64,000 bases of DNA from Burkholderiales bacterium (GTDB lineage: Bacteria; Pseudomonadota; Gammaproteobacteria; Burkholderiales; Burkholderiaceae_A): NCBI GenBank assembly GCA_027486725.1, contig JAIXOP010000009.1, forward strand, positions 1 to 64,000. The letters run 5' to 3'. Position numbers and translations under genes: made by a program. Below, one piece after another: positions 25,625 through 35,518 of this stretch. Numbering within the stretch: the stretch's first letter is position 1; each line of letters begins with the position of its first letter. A model generated the notes under the pieces. It saw only the letters and a list, made by a program, of their open reading frames with translations. It was not told the origin of the DNA and did not search any database.

Positions 25625-26428
25625 ATGGGTGCATGGTTTTCGGGAATCGCGCAAAAAATCGCTGACCTCGGCGCCTGGGCCGTGGGCTCGGTGCAGGGCC
25701 TCGGCAGCTTCGCAGTCTTTTCGGCGCAGGTGCTGGTGCGTCAGCCGGCCGCCTGGCGCAGGCCCGGCCTGATCTCTCGTCAGGTGCATTTCCTGGGCAA
25801 CTACTCCCTGTCCATCATTCTGGTGTCGGGCCTCTTTGTGGGCCTGGTGCTCGGCCTGCAGGGCTACTACACCCTGCGGCGCTATGGCTCCGAGGAGGCC
25901 CTGGGCCTGCTGGTGGCCCTCTCCCTGGTCCGCGAGCTAGGGCCGGTGGTGAGCGCGCTTCTGTTTGCGGGCCGGGCAGGCACCTCGCTCACCGCCGAGA
26001 TTGGCCTCATGAAGGCCGGAGAGCAGCTCGCGGCACTCGAGGCCATGGCGGTCGATCCCCTCACCCGCATCATTGGCCCGCGCTTTGCGGGGGGCTTCAT
26101 CGCTCTGCCCATCCTGGCGGCGCTGTTTTCGGCCATCGGCATCGTGGGCGGCTGGCTCATCGCCGTGGGGCTCATTGGGGTCGATGCGGGCGCCTTCTGG
26201 TCGCAGATGAGCGGTGGGGTTGATTTTGTCTCCGACGTGCTCAATGGCGTGGTCAAGAGCCTCGTCTTTGCAGCCACCGTCACCGCCATCGCTCTTTATT
26301 GCGGCTACACCGCCAAGCCCACCCCCGAGGGCGTGTCCACCGCCACCACCACCACGGTGGTCGCGGGCTCGCTGGCAGTGCTCGGGCTTGATTTCATCCT
26401 CACCGCCCTCATGTTCGGCAACACTTAA
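25625..26428 (+). CDS. mlaE: Phospholipid-trafficking permease MlaE
   Basis: This 267-residue MlaE-family permease has an N-terminal amphipathic region, then hydrophobic helices such as NYSLSIILVSGLFVGLVLGLQGYY and GGFIALPILAALFSAIGIVGGWLIA. The central conserved LVRELGPVVSALLFAGRAGTSLTAEIGLMKAGEQ segment is a family hallmark. It forms the transmembrane dimer with MlaF. It starts two bases after mlaF. Confidence 0.97.
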   Translation: MGAWFSGIAQKIADLGAWAVGSVQGLGSFAVFSAQVLVRQPAAWRRPGLISRQVHFLGNYSLSIILVSGLFVGLVLGLQGYYTLRRYGSEEALGLLVALSLVRELGPVVSALLFAGRAGTSLTAEIGLMKAGEQLAALEAMAVDPLTRIIGPRFAGGFIALPILAALFSAIGIVGGWLIAVGLIGVDAGAFWSQMSGGVDFVSDVLNGVVKSLVFAATVTAIALYCGYTAKPTPEGVSTATTTTVVAGSLAVLGLDFILTALMFGNT

Positions 26429-26443
26429 TCGAGAAGCGAACCC

Positions 26444-26917
26444 ATGAAGCAGACCACCCACTTCCTCGTCGGCGTTTTTGTCCTCCTCGGCATGGCGGCC
26501 ATCCTGTTTCTGGCCCTGCGCGCGAGCAACCTCACCCAGCTCGGCGGCGGCAGCACCTACACTGTGCAGGCCTACTTCGATGACCTCGGCGGCCTGAAAG
26601 AGGGCGCCGCAGTGCGCAGTGCGGGCGTGCTGGTGGGCCGGGTCTCGGCCATCAAGCTCGACGCCGAGCGCTACCAGGCCGATGTGTCCATCGACCTTCA
26701 GGCCGGCATCCCCTTTCCTTCCGATAGCTCTCTGCAGATTCTCACCGCCGGGCTGCTGGGCGAGAAGTACCTCGGCATCACCCCCGGGGCAGAGATCGAG
26801 AATCTGAAGGCGGGCGACCGCGTGGTGCGCACGCAGTCGGCCGTGGTCCTCGAGAACCTCATCAGCCAGTTCATCTACAACCGCGGCAGCAGCTCGTCGA
26901 GCGAGGAGTCCCAGTAA
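26444..26917 (+). CDS. mlaD: MCE-domain protein MlaD
   Basis: This 157-residue protein has one N-terminal membrane helix (FLVGVFVLLGMAAILFLALRAS) and one MCE domain: YTVQAYFDDLGGLKEGAAVRSAGVLVGRV through LLGEKYLGITPGAE. MlaD hexamers form the periplasmic lipid-binding ring on MlaFE. The C-terminal serine-rich tail (GSSSSSEESQ) is typical. Its stop overlaps the start of mlaA by one base. Confidence 0.97.
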   Translation: MKQTTHFLVGVFVLLGMAAILFLALRASNLTQLGGGSTYTVQAYFDDLGGLKEGAAVRSAGVLVGRVSAIKLDAERYQADVSIDLQAGIPFPSDSSLQILTAGLLGEKYLGITPGAEIENLKAGDRVVRTQSAVVLENLISQFIYNRGSSSSSEESQ

Positions 26918-27654
26918 TGCGCCTAGCAATCGTGGCCGTGGCCCTGGTGGCCGCCTCCGGCTGTGCCTCGCTCCCGCCGGGGCATGTGGAAGACCCGCGC
27001 GACCCCATCGAGCTGGTGAACCGCAACGTCTTTGAGTTCAACAAAGAGCTCGATGAGACCCTTCTCCAGCCGGCCGCGCGCGCCTACAAATTCGTGGTGG
27101 CCGAGCCCCTGCGGGATGCCATCAGCAATTTCTTCTCGAACCTGGGCGAGCCCCTTCGGGCGGTTTACCACTTGCTCCAGGGCGAGGTCAGCGACTCCGC
27201 CAACGCGGTGGGGCGCTTTGCCATCAACACCACGATCGGTGTGCTCGGTCTGGGCGACCCCGCCACCGAGGCCGGCCTAGAGCGCACCAACGAGGACCTG
27301 GGCCTGACCCTGGGCCACTACGGTGCGGGCCCCGGTCCCTACCTCATGCTGCCCTTTTTCGGCCCGACCACCATCCGCGACGTGAGCGGTCGCGTCGTTG
27401 ACATCTCGGTCAACCCCATCGAGTTCGCGGGCGACCTCACCCCCGCCCAGGGCTTCGCAACGCGTGGGGTCCAGCTGCTCAATGGCCGCGCCAAGGCCCT
27501 GGACCTGACCGACCGGTTCATGGATCTGCCGCTCGACCCTTATGTGGCGGTCCGCAATGCATACCTGTCCGACCGGGCCAAGCGCATCGCCGAGAGTCGG
27601 GGCGAGAAGCTCGATGAAACTCTTCCGACGTACGACGATCCCACCCTTCCCTAA
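26917..27654 (+). CDS. mlaA: Outer-membrane lipoprotein MlaA (VacJ)
   Basis: This 245-residue lipoprotein has a short signal peptide with lipobox AASGC (Cys16). The family motif DPIELVNRNVFEFNKELDE follows, then the DFFSNLGEP-like stretch (NFFSNLGEPLRAVYHLLQGE) and GHYGAGPGPYLMLPFFGPT. MlaA forms a channel in the outer membrane that removes misplaced phospholipids and hands them to MlaC. In many gammaproteobacteria the gene is elsewhere; here it is within the mla operon, as in other betaproteobacteria. Confidence 0.97.
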   Translation: MRLAIVAVALVAASGCASLPPGHVEDPRDPIELVNRNVFEFNKELDETLLQPAARAYKFVVAEPLRDAISNFFSNLGEPLRAVYHLLQGEVSDSANAVGRFAINTTIGVLGLGDPATEAGLERTNEDLGLTLGHYGAGPGPYLMLPFFGPTTIRDVSGRVVDISVNPIEFAGDLTPAQGFATRGVQLLNGRAKALDLTDRFMDLPLDPYVAVRNAYLSDRAKRIAESRGEKLDETLPTYDDPTLP

Positions 27655-27684
27655 GCCCCTCAACCAGTTCCCCATCCAACGACC

Positions 27685-28410
27685 ATGACCACCTCGGCCT
27701 TCCCCCGCGCCGCATTCTCTGTCCTTGCCTGCGTCACCTTGGGTATTGCAGCCCTGGGCCTTGCCATGCCGGCGGCTGCCCAGCAGGTCCGCACCAAAGC
27801 GGAGCTGGCAGTCCTTCCTCCCGACACCCTCGTGCAAATCGTCTCCGAAGATGTGCTCAAGCAGATCCAGAAGGATCCTGAGCTCATGAGCGGCAACATC
27901 TCAAAGGTCAACGCCCTGGTCGATGCCCAGGTGCTGCCGGTCATCAATCTGCCCCGCATGACGGCACTCACCGTGGGGCCCCCGTGGCGCCAGGCGTCTC
28001 AGGCCGACCGCGACGCCTTGATTGCCGCGTTCCGGGAGCAGCTCACCCTGCAGTATTCCCAGGCCCTGCGCTACGCCTCCGACACGCGCATCAATGTCCT
28101 GCCCACCAAGGTTCTGCCCAACGACACCGATGTGGTGGTGAAGGCGGAGATCGCCCGCGGAAACAACCCCTCGGTGCCGCTCGACTTCCGGCTGCAGAAG
28201 ACCCCCGATGGCTGGAAGGTCTACGACGTGCGCATCCTCACGAGCTGGGTGGTGGGCTACTTCCAAGAGCAATTTGCCCCCACCCTGCGGCAGGGCGGCA
28301 TGCCGGCCCTGATCGCCCAGCTGCGCGAGAAAAACGCCCAGCTGCGGGCCAAGGGGGCCAGCGAGCCGGGCCTGCCCGCGCCCGGCGCCACCAAGTCGGC
28401 TGCCCGATAA
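27685..28410 (+). CDS. mlaC: Periplasmic phospholipid-binding protein MlaC
   Basis: This 241-residue secreted protein has a signal peptide (AAFSVLACVTLGIAALGLAMPAAA, cleavage near AQQ). A Tol-Tol-Ttg2/MlaC domain follows, with IVSEDVLKQIQKDPEL, FREQLTLQYSQALRYASDTRI and VPLDFRLQKTPDGWKVYDVRI. It carries lipids between MlaA and MlaD. A proline/alanine-rich tail ends the protein. After its stop an 83-bp gap contains a decayed 12-bp tandem repeat (28415–28450). Confidence 0.96.
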   Translation: MTTSAFPRAAFSVLACVTLGIAALGLAMPAAAQQVRTKAELAVLPPDTLVQIVSEDVLKQIQKDPELMSGNISKVNALVDAQVLPVINLPRMTALTVGPPWRQASQADRDALIAAFREQLTLQYSQALRYASDTRINVLPTKVLPNDTDVVVKAEIARGNNPSVPLDFRLQKTPDGWKVYDVRILTSWVVGYFQEQFAPTLRQGGMPALIAQLREKNAQLRAKGASEPGLPAPGATKSAAR

Positions 28411-28493
28411 CGGCCCCGATCACAGTCCCGACAACGGTCCCGACCAGCCCCCGATCCGCCCAAACCCACACGCCGACCGCCCGGAGCTCCCAC

Positions 28494-28790
28494 TTGAACG
28501 CCACGCTGCCCCTGCCCTCGGAACTGACCCTGGCCACCCTGCCACGGCTGCTGGAGTCTCTGCGGGCCCAGGCCAGCGCAGTTCTGCGCCAGACGGCGCC
28601 TGGCCAGCCGCTGGTGCTCGAGGCATCGGCCCTGCGCAAGGTCGACACCGCGGGCCTGGCCGCCCTGCTGCAGCTGCGGCGGATGGCGATGGCCCAGGGC
28701 CGTGGCTGGCGGGTGCTCCAGCCTCCCCCGGCCTTGCTCGCACTGGCGCGCCTGTCGTCGGCCGAGACTCTCATCGGCGAAGTGGCCTAG
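28494..28790 (+). CDS. mlaB: STAS-domain protein MlaB
   Basis: From a TTG at 28494 (GGAG seven bases upstream) this gives a 98-residue STAS protein. Its core is QPLVLEASALRKVDTAGLAALLQLRRMAMAQGRGWRVL; the VDTAGLAAL part corresponds to the STAS loop that contacts MlaF. MlaB stabilises the MlaFEDB complex on the cytoplasmic face. A longer open frame reaches back into mlaC, but its extra residues lie over repeats. It ends three bases before the next ABC ATPase. Confidence 0.88.
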   Translation: MNATLPLPSELTLATLPRLLESLRAQASAVLRQTAPGQPLVLEASALRKVDTAGLAALLQLRRMAMAQGRGWRVLQPPPALLALARLSSAETLIGEVA

Positions 28791-28793
28791 ATC

Positions 28794-29540
28794 TTGACTC
28801 CTGCGCTCGACATTCGGGGTCTGGGCAAGCTCTACGCGGCCCACGGCAGCCGCGGGGGCCGCGAGCCCGTGCGTGCGCTCGACAACGTCACCCTGCAGGT
28901 CCAGCAGGGGGAGTTTTTTGCCCTGCTGGGGCCCAACGGGGCGGGCAAGACCACGCTCATCCAGTGCCTGGGTGGGCTGGTGCGGCCAACCGAGGGCACC
29001 GCCCTGGTGATGGGCCACGACATTCGGACCGATGCCGTGCAGGCCCGCCGTTCCCTGGGCATCGTTCCGCAGGAGCTGGTCTTCGATCCGTTCTTCACCG
29101 TCCGTGAGACCCTGCAGATTCAGTCGGGCTTCTACAGCCTTCCCAACAACGACGACTGGATCGACCATTGCCTCGAGCAGCTCGGGCTCAGCGCCAAGGC
29201 CAACACCAATATGCGCGCCCTCTCGGGGGGCATGAAGCGCCGGGTCTTGGTGGCCCAGGCGCTCGTGCATCGTCCCCCGGTCATCATCCTCGATGAGCCC
29301 ACCGCCGGAGTCGACATCGACCTGCGCGAGAGCCTCTGGGCCTTCATGCGCACCCTCAATGCCCAGGGCCATACGATTGTGCTCACCACCCACTACCTGG
29401 AAGAGGTCGAGGCGCTGTGCAGCCGCGTGGCTTTCCTGCGCCGTGGCAGCCTTGTTGATGTCGGCCCCACCAGCGATCTGATCGCCGAGGGCGGTGTGGC
29501 CCAGGCATTTCGCCGTCGCATGGCGGAGGCCGTAAACTAG
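28794..29540 (+). CDS. ABC transporter ATPase (YadG-like), partner permease missing
   Basis: This 248-residue ATPase starts with TTG. It has Walker A GPNGAGKT, signature LSGGMKRRVLVAQAL, Walker B VIILDEPTAGVDIDL and H-loop LTTHYLEE, so the ATPase should be active. The sequence is like YadG/CcmA-type ABC-2 exporters. In related Burkholderiales a membrane permease (YadH-like) normally sits between this gene and bolA. Here bolA begins four bases later and no permease is present in the window. The ATPase may use a permease elsewhere or be a remnant of a lost transporter. Confidence 0.93.
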   Translation: MTPALDIRGLGKLYAAHGSRGGREPVRALDNVTLQVQQGEFFALLGPNGAGKTTLIQCLGGLVRPTEGTALVMGHDIRTDAVQARRSLGIVPQELVFDPFFTVRETLQIQSGFYSLPNNDDWIDHCLEQLGLSAKANTNMRALSGGMKRRVLVAQALVHRPPVIILDEPTAGVDIDLRESLWAFMRTLNAQGHTIVLTTHYLEEVEALCSRVAFLRRGSLVDVGPTSDLIAEGGVAQAFRRRMAEAVN

Positions 29541-29544
29541 AGGG

Positions 29545-29796
29545 ATGGTCTCCCCTCAAGACATCCACCGTTACATCCAGTCCGGCCTGGCCGTCGAGCA
29601 CCTCCACGTCGATGGCGACGGCCAGCATTTCGAGGCCCTGATCGTCAGCGCCGAATTCGAGGGCAAGGGCCGTGTTGCCCGCCATCAGCTCGTCTATGCC
29701 GCCCTGGGCGATCGCATGCGTGCCGAGATCCACGCCCTGTCGATGAAGACGCTGACGCCGGCCGAGTGGTCGACGTCCCCGGCCCGGCAGGCCTAG
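29545..29796 (+). CDS. BolA/IbaG family iron-sulfur regulator
   Basis: This 83-residue protein has the BolA fold order: an N-terminal helix ([13 protein letters not shown]), [19 protein letters not shown] with the conserved histidines, [18 protein letters not shown], and the [12 protein letters not shown] end typical of IbaG/YrbA proteins. Such proteins pair with monothiol glutaredoxins (GrxD at 45338–45664) in Fe-S handling. Its place immediately before murA matches ibaG–murA in many proteobacteria. Confidence 0.93.
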   Translation: MVSPQDIHRYIQSGLAVEHLHVDGDGQHFEALIVSAEFEGKGRVARHQLVYAALGDRMRAEIHALSMKTLTPAEWSTSPARQA

Positions 29797-29824
29797 CCGG
29801 CCTCCCCGACCCAGTCCCCACCCC

Positions 29825-31096
29825 ATGGATCGTTTCCTCATTCAAGGCGGCAGCCGCCTCCACGGCGATGTTGTGATTTCGGGCGCGAAGAATTCAGCGC
29901 TGCCGCTGCTGTGCGCCAGCCTCCTGACCGCCCAGCCGCTGACGCTGCGCAATCTGCCGCCCCTGCACGATGTCCGCACCATGCTGAAGCTGCTGGCCGG
30001 AACCGGCGTGCGGGTCAGCGAGGACCCGACCGACGAGGCCGCGACCCTGCAGGCCAATGCCGTCGATCGCCTCGAGGCCCCCTACGAGATGGTCAAGACC
30101 ATGCGCGCCTCGATCCTGGTGCTGGGCCCCATGCTCGCCCGCTTCGGCGAGGCCCGCGTCTCGCTGCCTGGGGGCTGTGCGATTGGCCAGAGGCCCGTGG
30201 ATCAGCACATTCGGGGCCTGCAGGCCATGGGCGCCGAGATCCATCTCGAGCATGGCGACATCGTGGCCAAGGCCTCGCGCCTGCGGGGGGCGACCATTGC
30301 CACCGACATGGTGACCGTCACCGGAACCGAGAATCTCCTCATGGCCGCCACCCTGGCCGAGGGCACCACCACGCTGCTGAATGCGGCCTGCGAGCCCGAG
30401 GTGGTGGACCTGGCCCGCTGCCTGCGGGCCATGGGCGCGCAGATCGAGGGCGAGGGCACCGACCGCATCGTGGTCCACGGGGTCGAGGCGCTCGGTGGCG
30501 CCGAACACCCGATCATGGCCGACCGCATCGAGGCCGGCACTTTCCTGGCTGCGGTCTTGGCCACGCGCGGGGATGTGTTTCTTCGCCGGGCCTGCGCCGA
30601 AGACATGGGCGCCACCGTGCAGAAACTCGCCCAGGCGGGCCTCGAGATGGAGATTGCCCGCGACGGCATTCGCGCCCGGGCCCAGCAACGACCCCAGCCG
30701 GTGAGCCTGCGCACGGCGCCGTATCCAGCCTTCGCCACCGACATGCAGGCCCAGTTGATGGCGGTCAATGCCATCGCCGATGGCGTCTCCACGGTGTCGG
30801 AGACGATCTTTGAGAATCGCTTCATGCACGTTCAAGAGCTGCGGCGCATGGGGGCCAGCATCGACATCGATGGCCACACTGCCGTGGTCAAGGGCGTCGA
30901 ACGCCTGACCGGTGCCCGAGTTATGGCCACCGACCTGCGGGCCTCGGCGGGGTTGGTGATCGCCGCCATGACGGCCGATGGCGAGACCGAGATCGACCGC
31001 ATCTACCACCTCGACCGGGGCTACGACCGCATGGAAGACAAGCTGCGCGCCCTCGGTGCGCAGGTGCGCCGGGTGACATCGGGGGCCACGCAATGA
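29825..31096 (+). CDS. murA: UDP-N-acetylglucosamine 1-carboxyvinyltransferase
   Basis: This 423-residue enzyme transfers enolpyruvate from PEP to UDP-GlcNAc, the first committed step of peptidoglycan synthesis. [21 protein letters not shown] is the conserved N-terminus. The active-site loop [17 protein letters not shown] keeps the fosfomycin-target Cys. The C-terminal part includes [19 protein letters not shown]. Its stop overlaps hisG by four bases, so the his genes may be transcribed through from here. Confidence 0.98.
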   Translation: MDRFLIQGGSRLHGDVVISGAKNSALPLLCASLLTAQPLTLRNLPPLHDVRTMLKLLAGTGVRVSEDPTDEAATLQANAVDRLEAPYEMVKTMRASILVLGPMLARFGEARVSLPGGCAIGQRPVDQHIRGLQAMGAEIHLEHGDIVAKASRLRGATIATDMVTVTGTENLLMAATLAEGTTTLLNAACEPEVVDLARCLRAMGAQIEGEGTDRIVVHGVEALGGAEHPIMADRIEAGTFLAAVLATRGDVFLRRACAEDMGATVQKLAQAGLEMEIARDGIRARAQQRPQPVSLRTAPYPAFATDMQAQLMAVNAIADGVSTVSETIFENRFMHVQELRRMGASIDIDGHTAVVKGVERLTGARVMATDLRASAGLVIAAMTADGETEIDRIYHLDRGYDRMEDKLRALGAQVRRVTSGATQ

Positions 31097-31764
31097 TTAC
31101 CCTGGCGCTCTCCAAGGGCCGAATCTTCGACGAGACCCTGCCGTTTCTGAAGGCCATGGGGGTCGAGCCCACCGAACATCCCGACGCCTCGCGCAAGCTC
31201 ATTCTGTCGACCAATTCGCCCGAGCTGCGCCTACTGATTGTGCGGGCCAGCGACGTGCCCACCTATGTTCGCTATGGAGCGGCCGACGCAGGCATCGCCG
31301 GGTCCGATGTGCTCGATGAGACCGAGGGCGAGTCCCTCTATCAGCCCGTGGACCTGGGCATTGGCCGTTGCCGCATGAGTGTGGCCGCACCCATGGGGGC
31401 GGACATTGAGGGCCGCATCCGCCAAGGTGCCCGCCTGCGGGTGGCCACCAAGTACACGAATGCCGCACGGACCCACTTCCTGCACAAGGGCGTGCACCTC
31501 GACCTCATCAAGCTCTATGGCTCCATGGAGCTGGCCCCCCTGGTGGGCCTGGCCGATGCCATCGTCGACCTGGTCTCCACGGGCAGCACCCTGCGCGCCA
31601 ATGGCCTCGAGGAAATCGAGGTCATCCGCGAGATCTCGTCCCGGCTCGTGATAAACCCTGCGGCTCTGAAGACGCGGCACGATGCACTGGAGCCCCTCAT
31701 CGCTGCCTTTGCCCAGACCGCCCAGACCGCACAGACCGCGCCGACATCGCCATCCCACCCATGA
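31093..31764 (+). CDS. hisG: ATP phosphoribosyltransferase, short form
   Basis: This 223-residue enzyme couples ATP and PRPP to start histidine synthesis. [16 protein letters not shown] begins the catalytic domain. [24 protein letters not shown] is the PRPP-binding region. It lacks the C-terminal regulatory domain, so it is the short HisG-S form, which normally needs HisZ; no hisZ is in this window. The C-terminus carries three in-frame 9-bp repeats (31711–31737) encoding AQT units. It overlaps hisD by four bases. Confidence 0.97.
   Translation: MITLALSKGRIFDETLPFLKAMGVEPTEHPDASRKLILSTNSPELRLLIVRASDVPTYVRYGAADAGIAGSDVLDETEGESLYQPVDLGIGRCRMSVAAPMGADIEGRIRQGARLRVATKYTNAARTHFLHKGVHLDLIKLYGSMELAPLVGLADAIVDLVSTGSTLRANGLEEIEVIREISSRLVINPAALKTRHDALEPLIAAFAQTAQTAQTAPTSPSHP
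31711..31737. repeat. 9-bp tandem repeat at the hisG 3' end
   Basis: GCCCAGACC, GCCCAGACC and GCACAGACC lie in frame and encode AQT three times just before the hisG stop. Similar 9-bp repeats occur in tatC, petA and the prfA–prmC junction. Confidence 0.85.
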
Positions 31765-33074
31765 GCCCACGCATCTCGATTGCCCGCCTTCGCAGCAGCT
31801 CTGCCGACTTCCGTGCTCGGCTGCACGAACTGCTGGCCTTCGAGAGCACGCAAGACGAGTCCATTCAGACCACCGTGCGGGGCATCATCCGCCGGGTGCG
31901 TTCCGAGGGCGATGCGGCAGTGCTCGACCTCACTCGGCAGTTCGATGGCCTTTCTGCCGAGCGCATGGCCGATCTCGAGATTCCGCGCGCCGAGGCCGAG
32001 GCAGCCTTCCTCGGCCTTGCGCCCGCCCAGCGCTCGGCGCTGGAGGCCGCCGCCGCCCGCATTCGCGAGTTCCACGAGCATCAGAAGGCCGAGTCTTGGT
32101 TCATCCAAGACGCCCACGGCAACCGCCTGGGCCAGCGCATCTCTGCCCTCGACCGCGCCGGCCTCTATGTGCCGGGCGGCAAGGCGGCCTACCCATCCTC
32201 GGTGCTGATGAATGCGGTGCCCGCCAAGGTGGCGGGCGTCCCCGAGGTGGTGATGGTGGTGCCCACGCCCCGGGGTGAGCGCAATCCCCTGGTGCTGGCC
32301 GCGGCCCACCTCGCGGGCGTCGACCGCATGTTTGCCATCGGTGGTGCCCAGGCAGTGGCTGCTCTGGCCTACGGCACCGAGACCATCCCTGCCGTCGACA
32401 AAATCACCGGACCCGGCAATGCCTATGTGGCCGAGGCCAAGCGCCAGGTCTTTGGCAAGGTGGGCATTGACATGATTGCAGGCCCCTCCGAAATTCTGAT
32501 CATCGCCGACGGCACCACCCCCGCCGACTGGGTGGCGATGGATCTCTTTTCGCAGGCCGAGCACGACGAGCTTGCCCAGTCGATCCTGCTCTGCCCAAAT
32601 GCCCAATACCTCGATGCGGTCGAGGAGGCGATCCAACGCCTGCTTCCCGAGATGCCGCGGGCCGCGGTGATCCGCGCATCCCTGGAGGGCCGAGGCGCCC
32701 TCATCCAGGTCGAGAGCCTTGAGCAGGCCTGCGAGATCGCCAACGACATCGCGGCCGAGCACCTCGAGATCTCCACCCAAGACCCGCAGCGCTGGGCCGA
32801 TCGCATCCGCCATGCGGGCGCACTCTTTCTGGGGCGTTATGCGTCGGAGTCGATTGGCGACTACTGCGCGGGCCCCAACCATGTGCTGCCGACCATGCGC
32901 TCAGCCCGCTTCTCCTCGGCGCTGGGGGTCTACGACTTCCAGAAGCGCACGAGCATTGTGGACATCTCGGCCCAGGGCTCGGCAGTGCTGAGCCCCGTGG
33001 CGCGAGACCTCGCCTTTGGCGAGGGCCTACAGGCCCACGCCCTGGCGGCCGACCTCCGGCTGCGCGGCGAGTAG
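31761..33074 (+). CDS. hisD: Histidinol dehydrogenase
   Basis: This 437-residue zinc enzyme oxidises histidinol to histidine in two NAD-dependent steps. [26 protein letters not shown] and [29 protein letters not shown] are family signatures. [13 protein letters not shown] and AGPNHVLPT carry conserved zinc and catalytic residues. The end ([17 protein letters not shown]) is where HisD proteins normally finish. The last 48 bp overlap the 3' end of hisC on the other strand. Confidence 0.98.
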   Translation: MSPRISIARLRSSSADFRARLHELLAFESTQDESIQTTVRGIIRRVRSEGDAAVLDLTRQFDGLSAERMADLEIPRAEAEAAFLGLAPAQRSALEAAAARIREFHEHQKAESWFIQDAHGNRLGQRISALDRAGLYVPGGKAAYPSSVLMNAVPAKVAGVPEVVMVVPTPRGERNPLVLAAAHLAGVDRMFAIGGAQAVAALAYGTETIPAVDKITGPGNAYVAEAKRQVFGKVGIDMIAGPSEILIIADGTTPADWVAMDLFSQAEHDELAQSILLCPNAQYLDAVEEAIQRLLPEMPRAAVIRASLEGRGALIQVESLEQACEIANDIAAEHLEISTQDPQRWADRIRHAGALFLGRYASESIGDYCAGPNHVLPTMRSARFSSALGVYDFQKRTSIVDISAQGSAVLSPVARDLAFGEGLQAHALAADLRLRGE

Positions 33075-34184
33075 GGCGCGCAGGGCCTCGAGCAGCAGCG
33101 CATTCTCCTCGGCCCGGCCGACCGTAATCCGCAGGAAGTCCCTCAGCATCGGCGTGTTGAAGTGCCGAACCAGAATGCCCTGCGTGCGCAGGGCCTGGGC
33201 GAGGCCCAAGGCATCCTGGCCCAGCGGTGCCTTGGCGAAGACGAAGTTGCCCGCCGGCTCGGCCACAGCAAAGTCCAAGGCCAGAAGCCCCGACCGCAGC
33301 GCCCCTCGGTCGCGCACGATGGCGTCTCGGGTCTGCTCAAAATGCGCCCGGTCCTCGACCGCGGCCGTGCCTCCGGCCAGCGCCAGGCGGTCGATGGGGT
33401 AGGAGTTGACGCTGTCCTTCACCCGCACCAGGGCCTCGATCAGCGGGGCCTGCCCAAAGGCCATGCCCAGCCGCAGGCCCGCGAGCCCGCGGCTCTTTGA
33501 GAAAGACTGGCTCACCAGCAGGTTGGGGTGGTCGTGAATCAGGGGCACGCACGACTGCGCGCCAAAGTCCACGTAAGCCTCGTCGACCAGAACCAGCAGC
33601 TCGGGGCGGGCCTGAAGCAGGCGCTCGATCTCCTGCCGCGGCTTGGCAATGCTGGTGGGCGCATTGGGGTTGGGAAAGATGAGGCCGCAGGCGTGGCGGG
33701 GGACCCCATCGAGATCGAAGATCAGGGCCTCGCCGCGCTCGCCCTCGGCGCGCATCGGAAGGGTCATGGACTCGATCCCGTAGAGGCCGCAGTAGACGGG
33801 GTAGAAGCTGTAGCTCACCTCAGGAAAGGCGAGGGGCCGGCCCGGGTGCCGAAATAGCCCCTGGAAGGCGAAGGCAAGGACCTCGTCGGAGCCATTGCCA
33901 ACAAAGACCTGATCTGCCGAGAGGCCCGACTCCTGCGCCAGTGCTGAGCGCAGCGCTAGGCTGGTCGGGTCGGGGTAGAGCCGCAGCGCGTCGGCCTGAG
34001 ATTGATCGAGCACCGCCCGCATGGCCGCCACAGCCCTGGGCGATGGGGGATAGGGGTTCTCGTTGGTGTTGAGCTTGGCGCGCGGTGGCGTGCGCGGCTG
34101 CTCGCCCGGGACGTAGGGATGGAGGGCCTCCAGGCCCGGACTCCAGAAGGGCGAGGGCGTCGAGCCGGAATGCGCATGGGACAT
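33027..34184 (-). CDS. hisC: Histidinol-phosphate aminotransferase, inverted within the his cluster
   Basis: This 385-residue PLP enzyme has [34 protein letters not shown] and the PLP lysine in [14 protein letters not shown]. It converts imidazole-acetol phosphate to histidinol phosphate. It occupies the usual hisC position between hisD and hisB but is on the opposite strand. About 13 residues at the C-terminus ([13 protein letters not shown]) extend beyond the family end and are antisense to hisD. Its start is only 23 bp from hisB. The coding part looks intact, so the inversion did not destroy it. Confidence 0.97.
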   Translation of the reverse strand: MSHAHSGSTPSPFWSPGLEALHPYVPGEQPRTPPRAKLNTNENPYPPSPRAVAAMRAVLDQSQADALRLYPDPTSLALRSALAQESGLSADQVFVGNGSDEVLAFAFQGLFRHPGRPLAFPEVSYSFYPVYCGLYGIESMTLPMRAEGERGEALIFDLDGVPRHACGLIFPNPNAPTSIAKPRQEIERLLQARPELLVLVDEAYVDFGAQSCVPLIHDHPNLLVSQSFSKSRGLAGLRLGMAFGQAPLIEALVRVKDSVNSYPIDRLALAGGTAAVEDRAHFEQTRDAIVRDRGALRSGLLALDFAVAEPAGNFVFAKAPLGQDALGLAQALRTQGILVRHFNTPMLRDFLRITVGRAEENALLLEALRALLAAQPEVGRQGVGL

Positions 34185-34207
34185 GAGGCCGACTGTATCA
34201 TCGCGCT

Positions 34208-34804
34208 ATGGCTCAGCGCACCGCAGAAATCATCCGCAACACCTCCGAGACCCAGATCCGTGTGGTCATCAACCTCGATGGCACCGGCCAGCGCACCCTG
34301 GCCACCGGTGTGCCTTTTCTCGACCACATGCTCGATCAGATCGCTCGGCATGGCCTCATCGACCTCGTCGTCGAGGCCCGCGGCGACCTGCACATCGACG
34401 ACCACCACACGGTGGAAGACGTCGGCATCACCCTGGGCCAGGCCCTGTCCCAGGCCCTGGGCAGCAAGGCCGGCATTCGCCGCTACGGCAGCGCCACCAT
34501 CCCGCTCGACGAGGCCCTCTCGCGCGTGGTGGTCGACGTCTCCGGCCGGCCCGGCCTCTTTTTCGACGTCGCCTGGACGCGTGCGCGCGTGGGCAATTTC
34601 GACCTCGACCTGATCCGCGAGTTTTTCCAGGGCCTCGTCAACCACGCAGCCCTGACCATTCACGTCGACAACCTCAAGGGCATCAACGCGCACCACCAGT
34701 GCGAGACGGTGTTCAAGGCCTTTGCCCGCGCCCTGCGGGCGGCGGTGGAGATTGATCCCAGGCTCGACGCCTCGGCGATTCCCTCCACCAAGGGCAGCCT
34801 CTAG
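34208..34804 (+). CDS. hisB: Imidazoleglycerol-phosphate dehydratase
   Basis: This 198-residue manganese enzyme shows the two metal-binding HHxxED-type segments, [10 protein letters not shown] and [17 protein letters not shown], plus [16 protein letters not shown] near the start. It is the monofunctional form without the HisB phosphatase domain. Because hisC upstream is inverted, hisB cannot be reached from the hisD transcript without reading through hisC antisense. The 23-bp gap has no clear Shine–Dalgarno. A TATCAT at 34196–34201 could be a -10, but no -35 is evident. Confidence 0.98.
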   Translation: MAQRTAEIIRNTSETQIRVVINLDGTGQRTLATGVPFLDHMLDQIARHGLIDLVVEARGDLHIDDHHTVEDVGITLGQALSQALGSKAGIRRYGSATIPLDEALSRVVVDVSGRPGLFFDVAWTRARVGNFDLDLIREFFQGLVNHAALTIHVDNLKGINAHHQCETVFKAFARALRAAVEIDPRLDASAIPSTKGSL

Positions 34805-34836
34805 GCTGCCCCGGCGAACGCCCGCCTCCACCCACC

Positions 34837-35478
34837 ATGATTGGCCTGGTCGACTATGGCGGGGGCAACCTGGCCAGCGTCCTGCGCGCCCTGCAGCGGG
34901 CCTCGGGCGGCCAGGCCCAGAGGGTCTCCACGCCCGAAGACCTGCTCGCAGCCGATCGCATCGTGTTTCCGGGGCAGGGGGCGATGGCCGACTGCATGGC
35001 CCGGCTGGAGTCCAGCGGCCTGAAGGCCCCGCTGCTCGAGGCCCTGCGCTGCCGCCCATTCCTTGGCATCTGTGTGGGCATGCAGATGCTCTTTGAGCGC
35101 AGCGAAGAGGCCGACACCCCGGGCCTGGGCGTGTTTCCGGGCGAGGTTCTGCGCCTGACCGCCGCGCGCGGCGCCGTCGATGCCGAGGGTCGCCCCCTGA
35201 AGGTGCCCCACATGGGCTGGAACGAGATTCAGTGCCGCCGCAGCCACCCAGTGCTTGCCGGGCTCGACGCCATGCCCCTGGGGCATTGGTTTTATTTTGT
35301 TCACAGCTATGCCGCCCAGCCCAACAATCCCGCGCTGATTCTCGCCGAGACCCACTATGGGTCTGCCTTTACCTGTGCGGTGGCCGCAGATAACATCGTT
35401 GCGACCCAGTTCCACCCCGAAAAGAGCGCCGAAGCAGGTCTGCGGCTCCTTGAGAACTTCGTCCACTGGGCCCCCTAG
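34837..35478 (+). CDS. hisH: Imidazole glycerol phosphate synthase, glutaminase subunit
   Basis: This 213-residue class I amidotransferase has the nucleophile in [13 protein letters not shown] and the His/Glu pair in [25 protein letters not shown] is the conserved N-terminal loop. It supplies ammonia to HisF through a channel. It begins 32 bp after hisB and is followed by hisA after a 40-bp C-rich gap. Confidence 0.97.
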   Translation: MIGLVDYGGGNLASVLRALQRASGGQAQRVSTPEDLLAADRIVFPGQGAMADCMARLESSGLKAPLLEALRCRPFLGICVGMQMLFERSEEADTPGLGVFPGEVLRLTAARGAVDAEGRPLKVPHMGWNEIQCRRSHPVLAGLDAMPLGHWFYFVHSYAAQPNNPALILAETHYGSAFTCAVAADNIVATQFHPEKSAEAGLRLLENFVHWAP

Positions 35479-35518
35479 CCCAGCAGCCCCCCACCCATCA
35501 CCCCACCGCCCCACCGCC

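Noticed and set aside
24783..28790. The mla-like genes as a toluene-tolerance (Ttg2) solvent efflux operon.
   Set aside because: Ttg2 is an older name for the same family. Presence of MlaA and MlaB with MlaFEDC fits phospholipid trafficking.
34196..34201. TATCAT as a -10 element for a leaderless hisB transcript.
   Set aside because: It matches five of six bases, but no -35 lies at a suitable distance, so it is mentioned only in the hisB entry.
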